Positions 48,876 to 58,632 of a DNA stretch of 64,000 nucleotides are shown here, piece after piece. The position numbers and the translations under genes are program-made. Source of the stretch: Marinomonas primoryensis (GTDB lineage: Bacteria > Pseudomonadota > Gammaproteobacteria > Pseudomonadales > Marinomonadaceae); contig NZ_CP054301.1 in the NCBI RefSeq assembly GCF_013372285.1, positions 3,624,001 through 3,688,000 on the forward strand, written 5' to 3'. Under the pieces are notes generated by a model that did no database searches, was not told where the DNA came from, and saw nothing but the letters and a program-made list of their open reading frames with translations. Position 1 is the first letter of the stretch; each line of letters starts with the position of its first letter.

Positions 48876-49841
48876 ATGCCAACCGCCAAGCAGACTTTTT
48901 TGTACGGGCTCTTCTTTAGCTCCATTACCGTACTGTTTTGGGGGATGTTACCAATCGCCTTAAAGCTCTCAGGGGATTTCTCGGACCCCATTACACTCAC
49001 TTGGCTACGTTTCTCTGTGGCGGGTATCATTTTGGGGCTATGGCAGTGGCAGCGCGGCAAACTGGGAGAGTTCAAAAATCTTCGTAAACAAGATTGGTTA
49101 CGCCTGGCAGCGGCTGGTACGTTTTTGATTGTTAACTATACCACCTTCGCTTGGAGCTTGAATTTTTTGCTGCCGGGTTCCGCGCAACTAAGTTTCCAAA
49201 TCGCCCCACTATTTCTGGCATTAGGCGGCTTATTCTTTTTGAAAGACACCATTCACTGGCAACAGTGGATGTGTTTCGTTGGTATTGGATTAGGCATGTT
49301 GGTTTTCTTCCATCCTATTTTGGGACAAGGAAATCAAGGCTCAATTTGGGTGGGTTTTGCGATTGTACAATGCTCTGCAGCGGCATGGTCTATGTATGCG
49401 TTATTACAAAAGTCTTTGTTCCAACGCTTAGCGCCGTCCAATATTTTATTAGCAATTTATGCCTATGCATTGGTCGTCATGCTGCCTTTCGCATCCCCTA
49501 GCACATTATTAAGTATGTCTTCAGACGACGCTTGGATTGCGGCATTTTGCTGTCTCAATACACTGATTGCTTATGGCGCTTTTGCTCAAGCCATGCGGTA
49601 TTGGCAAACGGTACAGGTGAGTGCGTCTATCGCGTTAACACCGGTTATGGCGTTCATTTTAACTGAGGTTTGTGTTGCATTCGGCTGGTGGACAAACCGT
49701 ATCAGTTCATCCCACGCTGACTTACTAAGCTTGTTCGGTATGTTGATTGTGATCGTCAGCGCCATTAACGTGCAGTTGATTAGCGCAAGGGTTCAACGTA
49801 AAGCGGCCTTACTTGCAAAACCACTGAGTAACGCTACTTAA
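48876..49841 (+). CDS. EamA/DMT family transporter
   Basis: About 321 residues from ATG at 48876 (AAGG eight bases before). Ten predicted helices in two EamA repeats (LRFSVAGIILGLW, GSAQLSFQIAPLFLALGGL). Exporter of unknown metabolite, probably regulated by the adjacent LysR protein. Confidence 0.8.
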   Translation: MPTAKQTFLYGLFFSSITVLFWGMLPIALKLSGDFSDPITLTWLRFSVAGIILGLWQWQRGKLGEFKNLRKQDWLRLAAAGTFLIVNYTTFAWSLNFLLPGSAQLSFQIAPLFLALGGLFFLKDTIHWQQWMCFVGIGLGMLVFFHPILGQGNQGSIWVGFAIVQCSAAAWSMYALLQKSLFQRLAPSNILLAIYAYALVVMLPFASPSTLLSMSSDDAWIAAFCCLNTLIAYGAFAQAMRYWQTVQVSASIALTPVMAFILTEVCVAFGWWTNRISSSHADLLSLFGMLIVIVSAINVQLISARVQRKAALLAKPLSNAT

Positions 49842-49858
49842 GAAAAGCCTGAAGGTTG

Positions 49859-50209
49859 TTATAACCACAGTGTAAAAGGAATAATCGAGATACCTAAGAT
49901 GAGAAGAACAGCAACCAAGGTAAAAAGAGCTTCTGCTGGATTTTGACGAGTATGCTGTAGATAACCCAACACCCACTGCCCAAGCGTAATAGGTCGCATT
50001 GTTTGGGCACGAAGAATTTGATCTTCTCGAATAAGCGCCAATGCTTTTAATGCTTGTTCTTTGTCTTTAACCCAAAGTCCTGCCATGGATATCTGCCAAC
50101 GACCTGCATTCGTTTCATAAAAATCGATGTCATGATCGGTTAATAATTGACGTATCTCATCCGCCTCTTCATCAGGAACATATTTAAGCCGAAAAACCAG
50201 AGTCGCCAT
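49859..50209 (-). CDS. DUF6164 family protein
   Basis: 116 residues. N-terminal ferredoxin-like domain (FRLKYVPDEEADEIRQLLTDHDIDFYET, GRWQISMAGLWV) and two C-terminal membrane helices. It resembles the DUF6164 and DUF2007-type sequences; function unknown. Sits 70 bases after the EAL gene stop side, on the same strand. Confidence 0.65.
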   Translation of the reverse strand: MATLVFRLKYVPDEEADEIRQLLTDHDIDFYETNAGRWQISMAGLWVKDKEQALKALALIREDQILRAQTMRPITLGQWVLGYLQHTRQNPAEALFTLVAVLLILGISIIPFTLWL

Positions 50210-50279
50210 GTCATAACCTTGAGCGTGAAAAATGAAGCGCTAAAGAGTAAGAGAAGCCAGACAATAATACAATCTTGTA

Positions 50280-51848
50280 TCACCAAACTGGCGCTACTTG
50301 GGTCGAGTTTTCCTCGACCCAAGCAATAACTTGCTCCTTTGGAAGAGGACGACAGAAATAATAGCCTTGTACTCGATCCACTCCTAGCGCTCGAACTGCT
50401 TCAAGTTGGTCTTCGCGCTCGACGCCTTCGGCCACCAACGCCATGTTTAACTCTTTTGCTAGCTTAGTGATGGAGATTAAGATCTGACGCGTAAACTGAT
50501 CGTCTTTTAAACTGTCGATGAAAACTTTATCCAGCTTTAACGTGTCGTATGGGAAACGACGAAGGAAATCTAAACCCGCATAACCGGTTCCAAAATCATC
50601 CACAGACAAGCGAATACCTAATGTTTTAATGTACTCGAAGCGACTCACCATAAGTGGCAGTTCAATGTCCGTTAATGCGCTGGTTTCTGTTACCTCAAGA
50701 CCTAAACGACCTTTTAACTCAGGGTACTCTGTAATAATGCCTTCCAAGTTTGGAGCGAAGCTTTCTTTGAGCAAACTGTATCGGTCCACATTCACAGAAA
50801 TATTTATCTCTTTTAACTGTGTAGGATACTCACGATAAAAGTCTCCCACCTTGCGAACCACCATCCAAGTAAGATCATCTATCAAACCAAGGCGTTCTGC
50901 TGTTTCAACAATCACAAGGGGAGAAATTTGACCATGATGAGGAGAGTGCCATCGAATAAGCGCTTCCATTTCATGAAGTTCGCCGGCTTTAAGTGACACA
51001 ATCGGCTGGAAATGTACGTCTATTGCATTGTCTTTGATTGCTCTTTTTATACTCAGCGGCAAAGAGTGACGATAGTATAAAATCCCACCGTGAGCAGCAT
51101 AAAAAATAAGACAAAACAAAACACAAAAAATAAAAATAAAAGGCAACAAAGAGACCAAATGACTCCAATACAAGCTGAAAGGCGAAAAGACCACTAAACT
51201 GATGGCCCAGTCATCTAATGACTCAACTCGCTTAGCCAGCACCGACGATTTATGGCTATATTCGCTAGACACTACAGTTTGCTTACCAATAGTGAGTTCG
51301 TATGGGAGGTCAGGCGACAACAAGTAATCTACGTCTACCGCTAGGGCTTGGGGCGGAGCCAAACCATTGATACCCAAACCATGTGCGCCTTGGTAGAAAG
51401 CAAAAAAAGTACTTTCTCCAATACTATGAGAGCGCACCAAAGAAACAGTTTTACGCTCGCTGCTGTCTTTTATTCGATCCACAATCGACGAAAAAATAGC
51501 AATATCTCTTGGCCCGTAGGTTGTGCAATATACGCGAAAATCATCGTTAAACAGACCAATCTCTTTAAAGATTGGTGAATAGAATGTAGTACGTCGTAAT
51601 ATATCAATGTCTTCTTTTTCACAAGAAAGTTTGCTGCTATCAACAATGTGCTTCAGTTCTAGAAAAATACCATTCATTCGGTGTGTTAATGCATTTTTTG
51701 CAGACTCAGATCTTTCCTCTAAGTTCTTTAATTGATAGGCATAAAGCCCCAACATAAACACAAACAAGCTTAGGAATAGAGAAATAAAACCATAATAAAA
51801 GAAACACCTTTTTTTAGAAGACATCATTGAGTTGATACTTTTAAACAT
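50280..51848 (-). CDS. c-di-GMP phosphodiesterase with CSS-motif sensor domain
   Basis: 522 residues. N-terminal helix (20-40), periplasmic domain (about 42-230) with SCEKED and YCTTYGP cysteines placed as in the CSS-motif family (here CTT in place of CSS), second helix (about 232-255), EAL domain 265-520 with EALIRW, NISVNVDRY, DDFGTGYAGL and EGVE intact. In E. coli relatives the two cysteines form a redox-sensitive disulfide that holds the enzyme down. Confidence 0.9.
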   Translation of the reverse strand: MFKSINSMMSSKKRCFFYYGFISLFLSLFVFMLGLYAYQLKNLEERSESAKNALTHRMNGIFLELKHIVDSSKLSCEKEDIDILRRTTFYSPIFKEIGLFNDDFRVYCTTYGPRDIAIFSSIVDRIKDSSERKTVSLVRSHSIGESTFFAFYQGAHGLGINGLAPPQALAVDVDYLLSPDLPYELTIGKQTVVSSEYSHKSSVLAKRVESLDDWAISLVVFSPFSLYWSHLVSLLPFIFIFCVLFCLIFYAAHGGILYYRHSLPLSIKRAIKDNAIDVHFQPIVSLKAGELHEMEALIRWHSPHHGQISPLVIVETAERLGLIDDLTWMVVRKVGDFYREYPTQLKEINISVNVDRYSLLKESFAPNLEGIITEYPELKGRLGLEVTETSALTDIELPLMVSRFEYIKTLGIRLSVDDFGTGYAGLDFLRRFPYDTLKLDKVFIDSLKDDQFTRQILISITKLAKELNMALVAEGVEREDQLEAVRALGVDRVQGYYFCRPLPKEQVIAWVEENSTQVAPVW

Positions 51849-51952
51849 TAAGCAACTTCCTATTCCATGAACGCTGATATAAATAAAATTTATTTGTAAA
51901 AAAATGTTACTGTCATCAAATAATTACACACAAGTATCTTTACACCAATAAA

Positions 51953-51976
51953 AAAGGCCGCCCAAAGGCAGCCTTT
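51953..51976. terminator. Terminator downstream of the DUF3833 gene
   Basis: AAAGGC-nGCC, loop, GGC-n-GCCTTT; on the minus strand followed by TTTTTTATT. It lies about 100 bases after the DUF3833 stop and ends the long lipid-modification operon. Confidence 0.75.
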
Positions 51977-52074
51977 CATGAAAAAACAGAAAATACAGTG
52001 CTCATTTAAAAATGAAATGCATCTTAGTAATACTTAACCCATCATTATATTCACACACACAATATTTATTAGAA

Positions 52075-52635
52075 TTATAAGCCCGAGTTTATTTTTTCAA
52101 TCACAATGGATAAATAACCTACTTCGACGCCAAATTTAGTCATGATAGATTCGTTCATCACTACACCGTCTTTCACCATGTACATGCGGTCATCCACATT
52201 GACTTCCAGTAAATCACCGTCATAAGGAACCTGTAAAACATAATTCATAAACAAGGCGTTGCCCGCAATTTTAATATCGCCGGCACCAATAACGTCGTTC
52301 GCTGTGGCGGTATATTCACCATTATCATTGGGTGTCATTATCCATGTTCGATTTTGAATTTCGCCATCATCAAAAGTAAAAACCTCGGCAAGCGTTCCAA
52401 CACCGTCTTTCCAATCACCTTCTAGCGTGGCGTTAAAGTAACGTATTACTTCGCCGCTGCGATTCTTTAAAATGCCATGTGCTTTTAATGATCCTGAGAA
52501 GAAATCCTGCAGTTCAAATTTAGGCTCATTCTTTGCGTACAAGGACACATCTGGTGTCGAGCACGCGGACAGTAAAAGGACGCTCAAAAAAGCAATAGTA
52601 AGCGGCGAAAAAAAACGTTTCATCATGGATTTCAT
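52075..52635 (-). CDS. DUF3833 family lipoprotein
   Basis: 186 residues with a lipobox (LSAC, Cys about residue 25) after a basic N-terminus, so an exported lipoprotein. DUF3833 proteins are small beta-rich proteins of about this size (QDFFSGSLKAHGILKNRSGEV, MYMVKDGVVMNESIM). Last gene of the sigma-controlled operon. Function unknown. Confidence 0.83.
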   Translation of the reverse strand: MKSMMKRFFSPLTIAFLSVLLLSACSTPDVSLYAKNEPKFELQDFFSGSLKAHGILKNRSGEVIRYFNATLEGDWKDGVGTLAEVFTFDDGEIQNRTWIMTPNDNGEYTATANDVIGAGDIKIAGNALFMNYVLQVPYDGDLLEVNVDDRMYMVKDGVVMNESIMTKFGVEVGYLSIVIEKINSGL

Positions 52636-52658
52636 AACATCACCTAAAAAAATCGAGC

Positions 52659-53387
52659 TTATAAATAGCGATATTGAATATCGACACTTTGGTATTTACC
52701 CTGCGAATCACAAATATTCGCACGGCCAGTAAATCGTAATAGCCTTTTTTGAACCGGTTCGTATGCCACAATGATTGGATCCACTGCGAGCTTTACAAAC
52801 CAAGACACCGGAATAAGAGAGAAACATTCCGCCCCTTTTTGAGTTCCTTGAACACAAGACGCTTGACTGAACCGAAAAGTAAACGTTGTTTGCTTACTCG
52901 GAACCAGATATTCAATGTCCATCTGATTACCTGCTTCTAACGCGTCCCAATATTGTTTAATAAAGGCATCAAAACCCGCATCAACGATCATTCCTGCGAC
53001 CAATTTTACCGAGTCTTTTTTTGCTTCTATGGCACTATTTTCCTGATACGCTATTTGCAACGTGTTATTCGTTTGCATAACGTCAATTCTTTCGCCATTA
53101 CGGTCATTAACCTGACTAAAACTGGGTGTTATAGCAGACTCAGATAAGTCAATTGTCTTATGCCCAAAAACAGTACCATTAGGTTCTGAGTATTCGACTC
53201 TATACGTTTTATCACTGAGCGGTTGATGGGTTTCGCGGTACAGTAAAGCCCCTGTTTTTAAACTGTAAGCACTGCCCACAATATTAGAAGAAAGCGCTTC
53301 AGCTATAGCAACTGAGCTAAATAGAAAGGTAAAAAGTGCCATGACTACAGGCCACTTTTTAGATAAAGAATTAAGAGAACGCTTCAT
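52659..53387 (-). CDS. Hypothetical exported protein of the sigma-controlled lipid operon
   Basis: 242 residues from ATG at 53387 (MKRSLNSLSKKWPVV), which gives a clear signal peptide ending near residue 32. The upstream open frame to 53657 overlaps DUF2878 and is not used. A pair of cysteines (SCVQG, AECF) and one near the end may form a disulfide. Beta-rich with no family I can name. Sits between DUF2878 and DUF3833, which are also unnamed partners of this cluster. Confidence 0.7.
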   Translation of the reverse strand: MKRSLNSLSKKWPVVMALFTFLFSSVAIAEALSSNIVGSAYSLKTGALLYRETHQPLSDKTYRVEYSEPNGTVFGHKTIDLSESAITPSFSQVNDRNGERIDVMQTNNTLQIAYQENSAIEAKKDSVKLVAGMIVDAGFDAFIKQYWDALEAGNQMDIEYLVPSKQTTFTFRFSQASCVQGTQKGAECFSLIPVSWFVKLAVDPIIVAYEPVQKRLLRFTGRANICDSQGKYQSVDIQYRYL

Positions 53388-53401
53388 TGTATGATTTATC
53401 C

Positions 53402-53911
53402 TTACTTTTGAAATAGTGTCCATTTCTCGGCTAAGAAAAGCCCAAATGGCAGCACCATTGACCAAACACACGCCACCACCAATAGGGATAACCAAATCGG
53501 ATCTGCTAAGGTAATACCTGCCAGATTCGCGCCGGCAAAATAACTCAATGTCGGCCCGATCAAACCCATTGTAGCAGCCAATAAATAGCGAGAACGCAAG
53601 AAAGCCAAACTGTGAGCAAATAAAGTAGCAACACTGACCCACAGACAAAGTAACCACAAAGGAGGGAAGCTATTCAGACTGGTAACATTGGCGCCAAAAG
53701 AAAATAATCCTAGCTGAAACAAAGCACCATCAATCATGATGCCAAGTGCCAAAAATACTCCGAGTAAACGCCACTCCCTACGAGTGTGCATAAAGTAGCG
53801 ATCATGCAACAATAAATACGCTGCTGTCGCCACAAGAGCCCAAACATTGCCAGCCAATAAACAAACGAACCATACGAGCTGAAACAGAACGGCATTAATT
53901 AAACGCTGCAT
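53402..53911 (-). CDS. DUF2878 family membrane protein
   Basis: 169 residues with about five membrane helices (FQLVWFVCLLAGNVWALV first). Found in operons with Cfa, DUF1365 and DUF3833 genes, as here. Starts 14 bases after cfa. Function unknown. Confidence 0.8.
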   Translation of the reverse strand: MQRLINAVLFQLVWFVCLLAGNVWALVATAAYLLLHDRYFMHTRREWRLLGVFLALGIMIDGALFQLGLFSFGANVTSLNSFPPLWLLCLWVSVATLFAHSLAFLRSRYLLAATMGLIGPTLSYFAGANLAGITLADPIWLSLLVVACVWSMVLPFGLFLAEKWTLFQK

Positions 53912-53925
53912 GTTATTCGCCTCGT

Positions 53926-55194
53926 CTATTTTTGTTCAATAGAGAGCCGATGATCTGGCTTGGCAAAAATAAATTGTCCAGTACTGATCGCTCGTTCTTT
54001 AAAGCCGCCTTCACAGTAGGCAAGGTAGAAATCCCACATCCGGCAAAAAACATCGTCAAAGCCCATTTCGGCGACTTCATGACGCGCCTCATGAAAACGC
54101 GCCCGCCAATCAGCCAGGGTTCTTGCATAATGCTCAGTAATGTCTTCCAACCCTATAATTTGCATGTCGGTTTTAGAAGCGATTTTATGAGCAATCACTT
54201 GATTAGATGGCAAGCAACCACCGGGGAAAATGTAACGCTGGATAAAGTCCACAGAACGGCGAGCATAATCATAACGTTGATCCGCAATAGTAATGGCTTG
54301 AATGACCATCACACCATGTGACTTTAATAGCTCACTGCATTTCATGAAATAGCTGTCATAGTATTCATGTCCGACGGCTTCAATCATTTCGATAGAAACC
54401 AACTTGTCGTATTGACCCTGTAGATCTCGGTAGTCTTCTAGCAACAAGGTAATTTTATCTTGTAACCCTTCAGCTTCGACTCGTGATTTAGCAAATTCAT
54501 ATTGTTCTTTAGAAATGGTCGTCGTGGTTACTTGGCAGCCATAATGTTTCGCGGCGTGAATCGCCATTCCGCCCCAACCCGTTCCAATTTCTAACAGATG
54601 ATCGTCTTTGCTAAGTTGAAGTTTCTGACAAATACGATCTAATTTGTGAACAGACGCTTCTTCCAAAGACGCCTCTTTTTGAGGATAAACCGCAGACGAA
54701 TACATCATTGTAGGATCAAGAAAGAGCGAGAAAAAATCATTGCCAAGATCGTAATGGGCCGAGATATTTTCTTTCGATCCGTCTTTGGTATTGGCGTTTA
54801 ATCTATGAGCTATTTTGGCGCCAATACGGCTCCAAATGGGCCGCTTGGCGTCCATTTTATTAATAATATTAAGGTTGGCCACCATCAAACGAATCACCGA
54901 AACCACATCCGAAGAAGACCACCAGCCCTTCATATACGCTTCGCCTGCGCCAATACTGCTGTTTAAAAACACATCTCGGTAAGTATGAATGTCGTGGATA
55001 TGAATGTGAGCGATGTATTTTGAACCCTTTTTTTCTTCGCCAAATAGATAGGTCTCGCCATTTTCTTCCAAGGTAAGATGACCGACTTCAAGTCGTTCTA
55101 ACATGGTAAATACCATTTTACGCGCTAGGTTATCAAACCATGTTGTTGTTCGGTTTTTGCTCACTTTACGATTATCCATACTGACGGAGTTCAT
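53926..55194 (-). CDS. cfa: Cyclopropane-fatty-acyl-phospholipid synthase family methyltransferase
   Basis: 422 residues. SAM-dependent methyltransferase of the mycolic-acid-cyclopropane type: LEIGTGWGGMAIHAAKHYGC for SAM, VSIEMIEAVGHEYYDSY and CEGGFKERAISTGQFIFAKP. Acts on unsaturated lipid acyl chains. In alphaproteobacteria a paralogue in the same kind of operon makes methylated or furan fatty acids, so the product need not be a simple cyclopropane. Lies between DUF1365 and DUF2878. Confidence 0.9.
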   Translation of the reverse strand: MNSVSMDNRKVSKNRTTTWFDNLARKMVFTMLERLEVGHLTLEENGETYLFGEEKKGSKYIAHIHIHDIHTYRDVFLNSSIGAGEAYMKGWWSSSDVVSVIRLMVANLNIINKMDAKRPIWSRIGAKIAHRLNANTKDGSKENISAHYDLGNDFFSLFLDPTMMYSSAVYPQKEASLEEASVHKLDRICQKLQLSKDDHLLEIGTGWGGMAIHAAKHYGCQVTTTTISKEQYEFAKSRVEAEGLQDKITLLLEDYRDLQGQYDKLVSIEMIEAVGHEYYDSYFMKCSELLKSHGVMVIQAITIADQRYDYARRSVDFIQRYIFPGGCLPSNQVIAHKIASKTDMQIIGLEDITEHYARTLADWRARFHEARHEVAEMGFDDVFCRMWDFYLAYCEGGFKERAISTGQFIFAKPDHRLSIEQK

Positions 55195-55220
55195 AATTAT
55201 TAGTCTCCTAATGTGTTTTT

Positions 55221-56027
55221 CTACTTGGTGGTAGACGATGAGTTAGTAGGGTGTGAGTGAAAAGGAATCTTTTTCACCCAAAGCTTAAGTGCTTGCCAAT
55301 AAATTCCAAATGCTACTTGCATCGTCATAACAGGGTAACTAAACAGTACCTTTGCCATAGAAGACGACGTCAGCGGAATACGAGACAGTGATAACGTGGC
55401 ATCAAACACGCATTCTTCACCAGCCAACTCTTTGTTTTGCATATGCACCGCTAATTTTTTACTAGGCACATTACTGCGCCAGTCATAAAAATGATCCATA
55501 GGATGAAAAGGAGACACATGCATCGCTTTACTAAATTGGATACGCTGCGTTACTTGGTTTGGATCACACTTAAATACATAGGCAATACTTTCGCCCCACG
55601 GTGTATTGGTGACTTCAAGCAACATGGCCTGCAGCTGCTCGTTTTCATCAAAGCAGTAATAAATGGTGATGGGATTAATAATGAAGCCAAAATAACGACA
55701 GTTAGTGAGCATGCGCACTGAACCGGATAACGTCAGATCGAGACGCTGATTCACTTCCGCCTGCACGGCTTGCTTGATCGGTAAGGCAGAATCACCAAAA
55801 TAATCTTTACGAGAAAACCTCGCTAAAGACCAAGACGTCATCGACCACCAAGGGCTCATCGCCAATACATCGTCTAACTCATCTAGGTCAAAGTACATCA
55901 TAAAAATACGATAGCGAAAGGCATGACCACGAGGTGAAAATCGACGATGACGAACCGTGCCATGATAAATAGCGCTGTGTTTGGGTACGTAATTGTCTTT
56001 CAAAACACGCTCTGTCTTACCATCCAT
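55221..56027 (-). CDS. DUF1365 family protein
   Basis: 268 residues from ATG at 56027 (GGTGA six bases before). DUF1365 motifs AIYHGTVRHRRFSPRGHAF, MMYFDLDELD, GFIINPITIYYCF. Almost always sits between FAD-oxidoreductase and Cfa genes; thought to take part in lipid modification, no proven reaction. The longer open frame overlaps the upstream gene by 49 bases and is less likely. Confidence 0.88.
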   Translation of the reverse strand: MDGKTERVLKDNYVPKHSAIYHGTVRHRRFSPRGHAFRYRIFMMYFDLDELDDVLAMSPWWSMTSWSLARFSRKDYFGDSALPIKQAVQAEVNQRLDLTLSGSVRMLTNCRYFGFIINPITIYYCFDENEQLQAMLLEVTNTPWGESIAYVFKCDPNQVTQRIQFSKAMHVSPFHPMDHFYDWRSNVPSKKLAVHMQNKELAGEECVFDATLSLSRIPLTSSSMAKVLFSYPVMTMQVAFGIYWQALKLWVKKIPFHSHPTNSSSTTK

Positions 56028-56032
56028 TTTGT

Positions 56033-57283
56033 TCACCAAGTAATACCCAGTCCGTTGGCGACACGCACACCGCTCCAACAACCATCTTCATGAAAACCAT
56101 TGCGCCAATACGCGCCGCAGAACCACGTATTTTTAACACCATTAATGTCTGCCCAACGATCCTGAGCGTTAATACCTTCCAACGAAAAAGTAGGATGAGC
56201 GTACTGATAGCGCCCTATTATTTTGTCTTCGTCGATCATGTCGGTCTGATTCAACGTCACCACGTACGTAGTGTTACTGGAGAAATGCTGCAAGATATTC
56301 ATGTTGTAGCTGAGTGTCGCAGGCTTAGTTCGATCCGCGCCAAGATGATAATTCCAGCTTGACCAAGCCAATTTTTTCTTCGGCAACAATCTGGTATCAG
56401 TGTGCAGCACGACTTCGTTATTTCGATAAGGAATGGCAGCAAGAATCGCTTGCTCGTCTTGTGTTGGGTCCGTTAACAAACGTAATGCTTCGTCGCTATG
56501 ACAAGCGAACACCACTTGATCAAAAGTCTGCTGAGAGCCACCTTCAAATTGAATCACAACATCATGATCCGAACGCTGGACATGGGTGATGCGCGCTCCC
56601 AGCTGGATTCTGTCTTTAAATTTAGCAACCAACGGCTGTAAATACGCCGATGATCCGCCTTCAATCACACGCCACTGCGGACGGTCATTCACACTCAGCA
56701 AGCCATGATTCTTAAAGAAGCGAACAAAAAAGACTAATGGAAAGTCCATCATTTCGTCGAGTGTCGATGACCAAATGGCGCTTCCCATGGGAATCAAATA
56801 ATGGCTGGCAAAACGAGCGCCATAGCCCTTTTCTTTTAGATACTCACCTAATGTCACACCTTCTTTTAACTGACCACTTTCTAAATCTTGGATGGCTTCT
56901 TTATTGAATCGCAAAATGTCCTTCAACATGCCAAGAAACGGAATGTTGAAAATATTACGGCGCTGGGCAAACAAGGTATTTAGATCATTGCCGCCGTATT
57001 CAAGTCCAGTACGCTGGCAACTCACACTAAAGCTCATTTCGGTCGCTCTAGAAGGAACGCCAAGCTCGTCCATAAGACGAATAAAATTAGGGTACGTCCA
57101 GTCATTAAAAACAATAAAGCCCGTGTCTATGGCTCTGGTACGTCCACCTTCTTCAACATCTACCGTGGCGGTATGTCCGCCAATACGGTTTGCGGATTCA
57201 AATACCGTTACATCATGCTGTTGTTGCAAAAGATAGGCACTGGTTAAGCCTGAAATCCCCGATCCTATAATGGCAATTTTCAC
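56033..57283 (-). CDS. NAD(P)/FAD-dependent oxidoreductase
   Basis: 416 residues. N-terminal FAD motif IAIIGSGISGLTSAYLL and ESANRIGGHTATVDV, ending with WFCGAYWRNGFHEDGCWSGV. Belongs to the amine-oxidase-like flavoproteins of the DUF1365-Cfa cluster. Likely oxidises or desaturates a lipid acyl chain, by context only. Followed by DUF1365 with a five-base gap. Confidence 0.88.
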   Translation of the reverse strand: MKIAIIGSGISGLTSAYLLQQQHDVTVFESANRIGGHTATVDVEEGGRTRAIDTGFIVFNDWTYPNFIRLMDELGVPSRATEMSFSVSCQRTGLEYGGNDLNTLFAQRRNIFNIPFLGMLKDILRFNKEAIQDLESGQLKEGVTLGEYLKEKGYGARFASHYLIPMGSAIWSSTLDEMMDFPLVFFVRFFKNHGLLSVNDRPQWRVIEGGSSAYLQPLVAKFKDRIQLGARITHVQRSDHDVVIQFEGGSQQTFDQVVFACHSDEALRLLTDPTQDEQAILAAIPYRNNEVVLHTDTRLLPKKKLAWSSWNYHLGADRTKPATLSYNMNILQHFSSNTTYVVTLNQTDMIDEDKIIGRYQYAHPTFSLEGINAQDRWADINGVKNTWFCGAYWRNGFHEDGCWSGVRVANGLGITW

Positions 57284-57341
57284 TCATTGTCTCCTTAATG
57301 TACGTCGTCATTAACCAGCCACGCTGATGTATTTGTTGAAT

Positions 57342-58109
57342 CTATTGCTGGCTGTTTTTTTTAGGCGCTAACAAAGAAAGCCATAATGTCGGAAAATGTC
57401 TTCCGGCCCACAACATGGCAGACAATCGTTTCGGAAACGCGTACTCGAAAGGGCGAGACGCCAACGCCGAATACATTCGATTTGCGGCGTCATCTGCTGA
57501 CATAAGGAAAGGCATGGAAAAGGTATTTTTTTGAGTCAATGGTGTGTCGACAAAACCGGGTAATAAGCACGTCACGTCGATGCCGAACTGCTTCAAATCC
57601 ATTCTTAACGCAGACAAGAAGTATCGAACGGCGGCTTTGCTAGCGCCATAAGCTTCCGCTTGTGGGAAAGCCGCTTGAATCGCTTGAGAACTGACGCCAA
57701 CCAAATGAGGACGCGCCGACTTTTTAAGCAATGGCAAGCAGACATCGACACTGTTTACCAACCCAAAAAAGTTAACCGACATCACTCGATCCATCATTTT
57801 CCAGTCTGGGTCCGTGTCCGTCATATCTAAATATTCACACGTCCCCGCATTTAACACAGCACAGTCTAAATAAGGTGTGTGCAGACTCAGCGTTTCTCTA
57901 ACCAAACCCACTTGGCTCTCATCGGTGATATCAAAAGGAATAAACGTTAAAGTGTCATACGTCGCTAACAAATCCGAAAGGCCACCTTGGCTTCTTGCGC
58001 TGGCAAAAACCCGCCAGCCTTCGTCTAAATAACGCTTGGTTAGCGAAAGGCCAATTCCTGAACTGGCTCCTGTCACCCAAACCACACCATTTCCTGTTGT
58101 ATGACTCAC
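57342..58109 (-). CDS. SDR family oxidoreductase
   Basis: 255 residues. Cofactor motif TGASSGIGLS, NAGTCEY (NAG), catalytic Ser and YGASK. NAD(P)H-dependent reductase or dehydrogenase of unknown substrate. Second gene of the sigma-controlled operon, 15 bases after the NTF2-like gene. Confidence 0.88.
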   Translation of the reverse strand: MSHTTGNGVVWVTGASSGIGLSLTKRYLDEGWRVFASARSQGGLSDLLATYDTLTFIPFDITDESQVGLVRETLSLHTPYLDCAVLNAGTCEYLDMTDTDPDWKMMDRVMSVNFFGLVNSVDVCLPLLKKSARPHLVGVSSQAIQAAFPQAEAYGASKAAVRYFLSALRMDLKQFGIDVTCLLPGFVDTPLTQKNTFSMPFLMSADDAANRMYSALASRPFEYAFPKRLSAMLWAGRHFPTLWLSLLAPKKNSQQ

Positions 58110-58124
58110 CTATTTCTCCTTAAA

Positions 58125-58568
58125 TCACATCGCTAAACGTTTTTTTAGCCCTTTGACGACAGCGCCTAATAAAGGCACATGTTCATAGATTAGCTCACCG
58201 AGATCATAAACATCTTCATGGTAGTAAATTCGTTCATTAAATTGCACCTGGCTAACACCGCGCACTGTAATGGTTTTATTGCCTAATTTCGGGTGTTTAA
58301 AGTGCATATTCCATTTGATATACGCCGTGTTGTCAGACACGACCTGATCCAAATACTCAAAACGACCGCTGTGTACATTGACACACATGGCGGACAAGTA
58401 AGCGTGTAACTTGTCCGCGCCTCGCAACTCATGGACAGGGTCTTTGAACCACACATCTTCCGTGTAAACGTCGTCTATTTTATCCAGCTGTGGATGCTTC
58501 ACATCTTGATAGAATGCTTTAAAACGTTCTATCAATAAAGATTTCGCGTCCATTTTAGAGTCCGTCAT
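58125..58568 (-). CDS. NTF2-like (SnoaL-type) protein
   Basis: About 147 residues from ATG at 58568 (three residues shorter than the frame allows). NTF2 fold expected: FYQDVKHPQLDKIDDVYTEDVWFKDPVHELRG, then VRGVSQVQF and YYHEDVYDLGE. First gene of the operon opposite rpoE. Its start follows the minus-strand TGATCC promoter by about 60-90 bases. Confidence 0.8.
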   Translation of the reverse strand: MTDSKMDAKSLLIERFKAFYQDVKHPQLDKIDDVYTEDVWFKDPVHELRGADKLHAYLSAMCVNVHSGRFEYLDQVVSDNTAYIKWNMHFKHPKLGNKTITVRGVSQVQFNERIYYHEDVYDLGELIYEHVPLLGAVVKGLKKRLAM

Positions 58569-58632
58569 ACTCGCCACTTACCTGCACTGTTGCTTTTAAA
58601 AAGAGGATTTTCATTTCATATCTCATGGTACT

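Noticed and set aside
53387..53657. N-terminal extension of the exported protein to 53657
   Set aside because: Would overlap DUF2878 and bury the clear signal peptide starting at 53387.
55221..56081. Longer start of the DUF1365 gene
   Set aside because: Overlaps the FAD gene by 49 bases, and ATG at 56027 has a good ribosome site and the family start.
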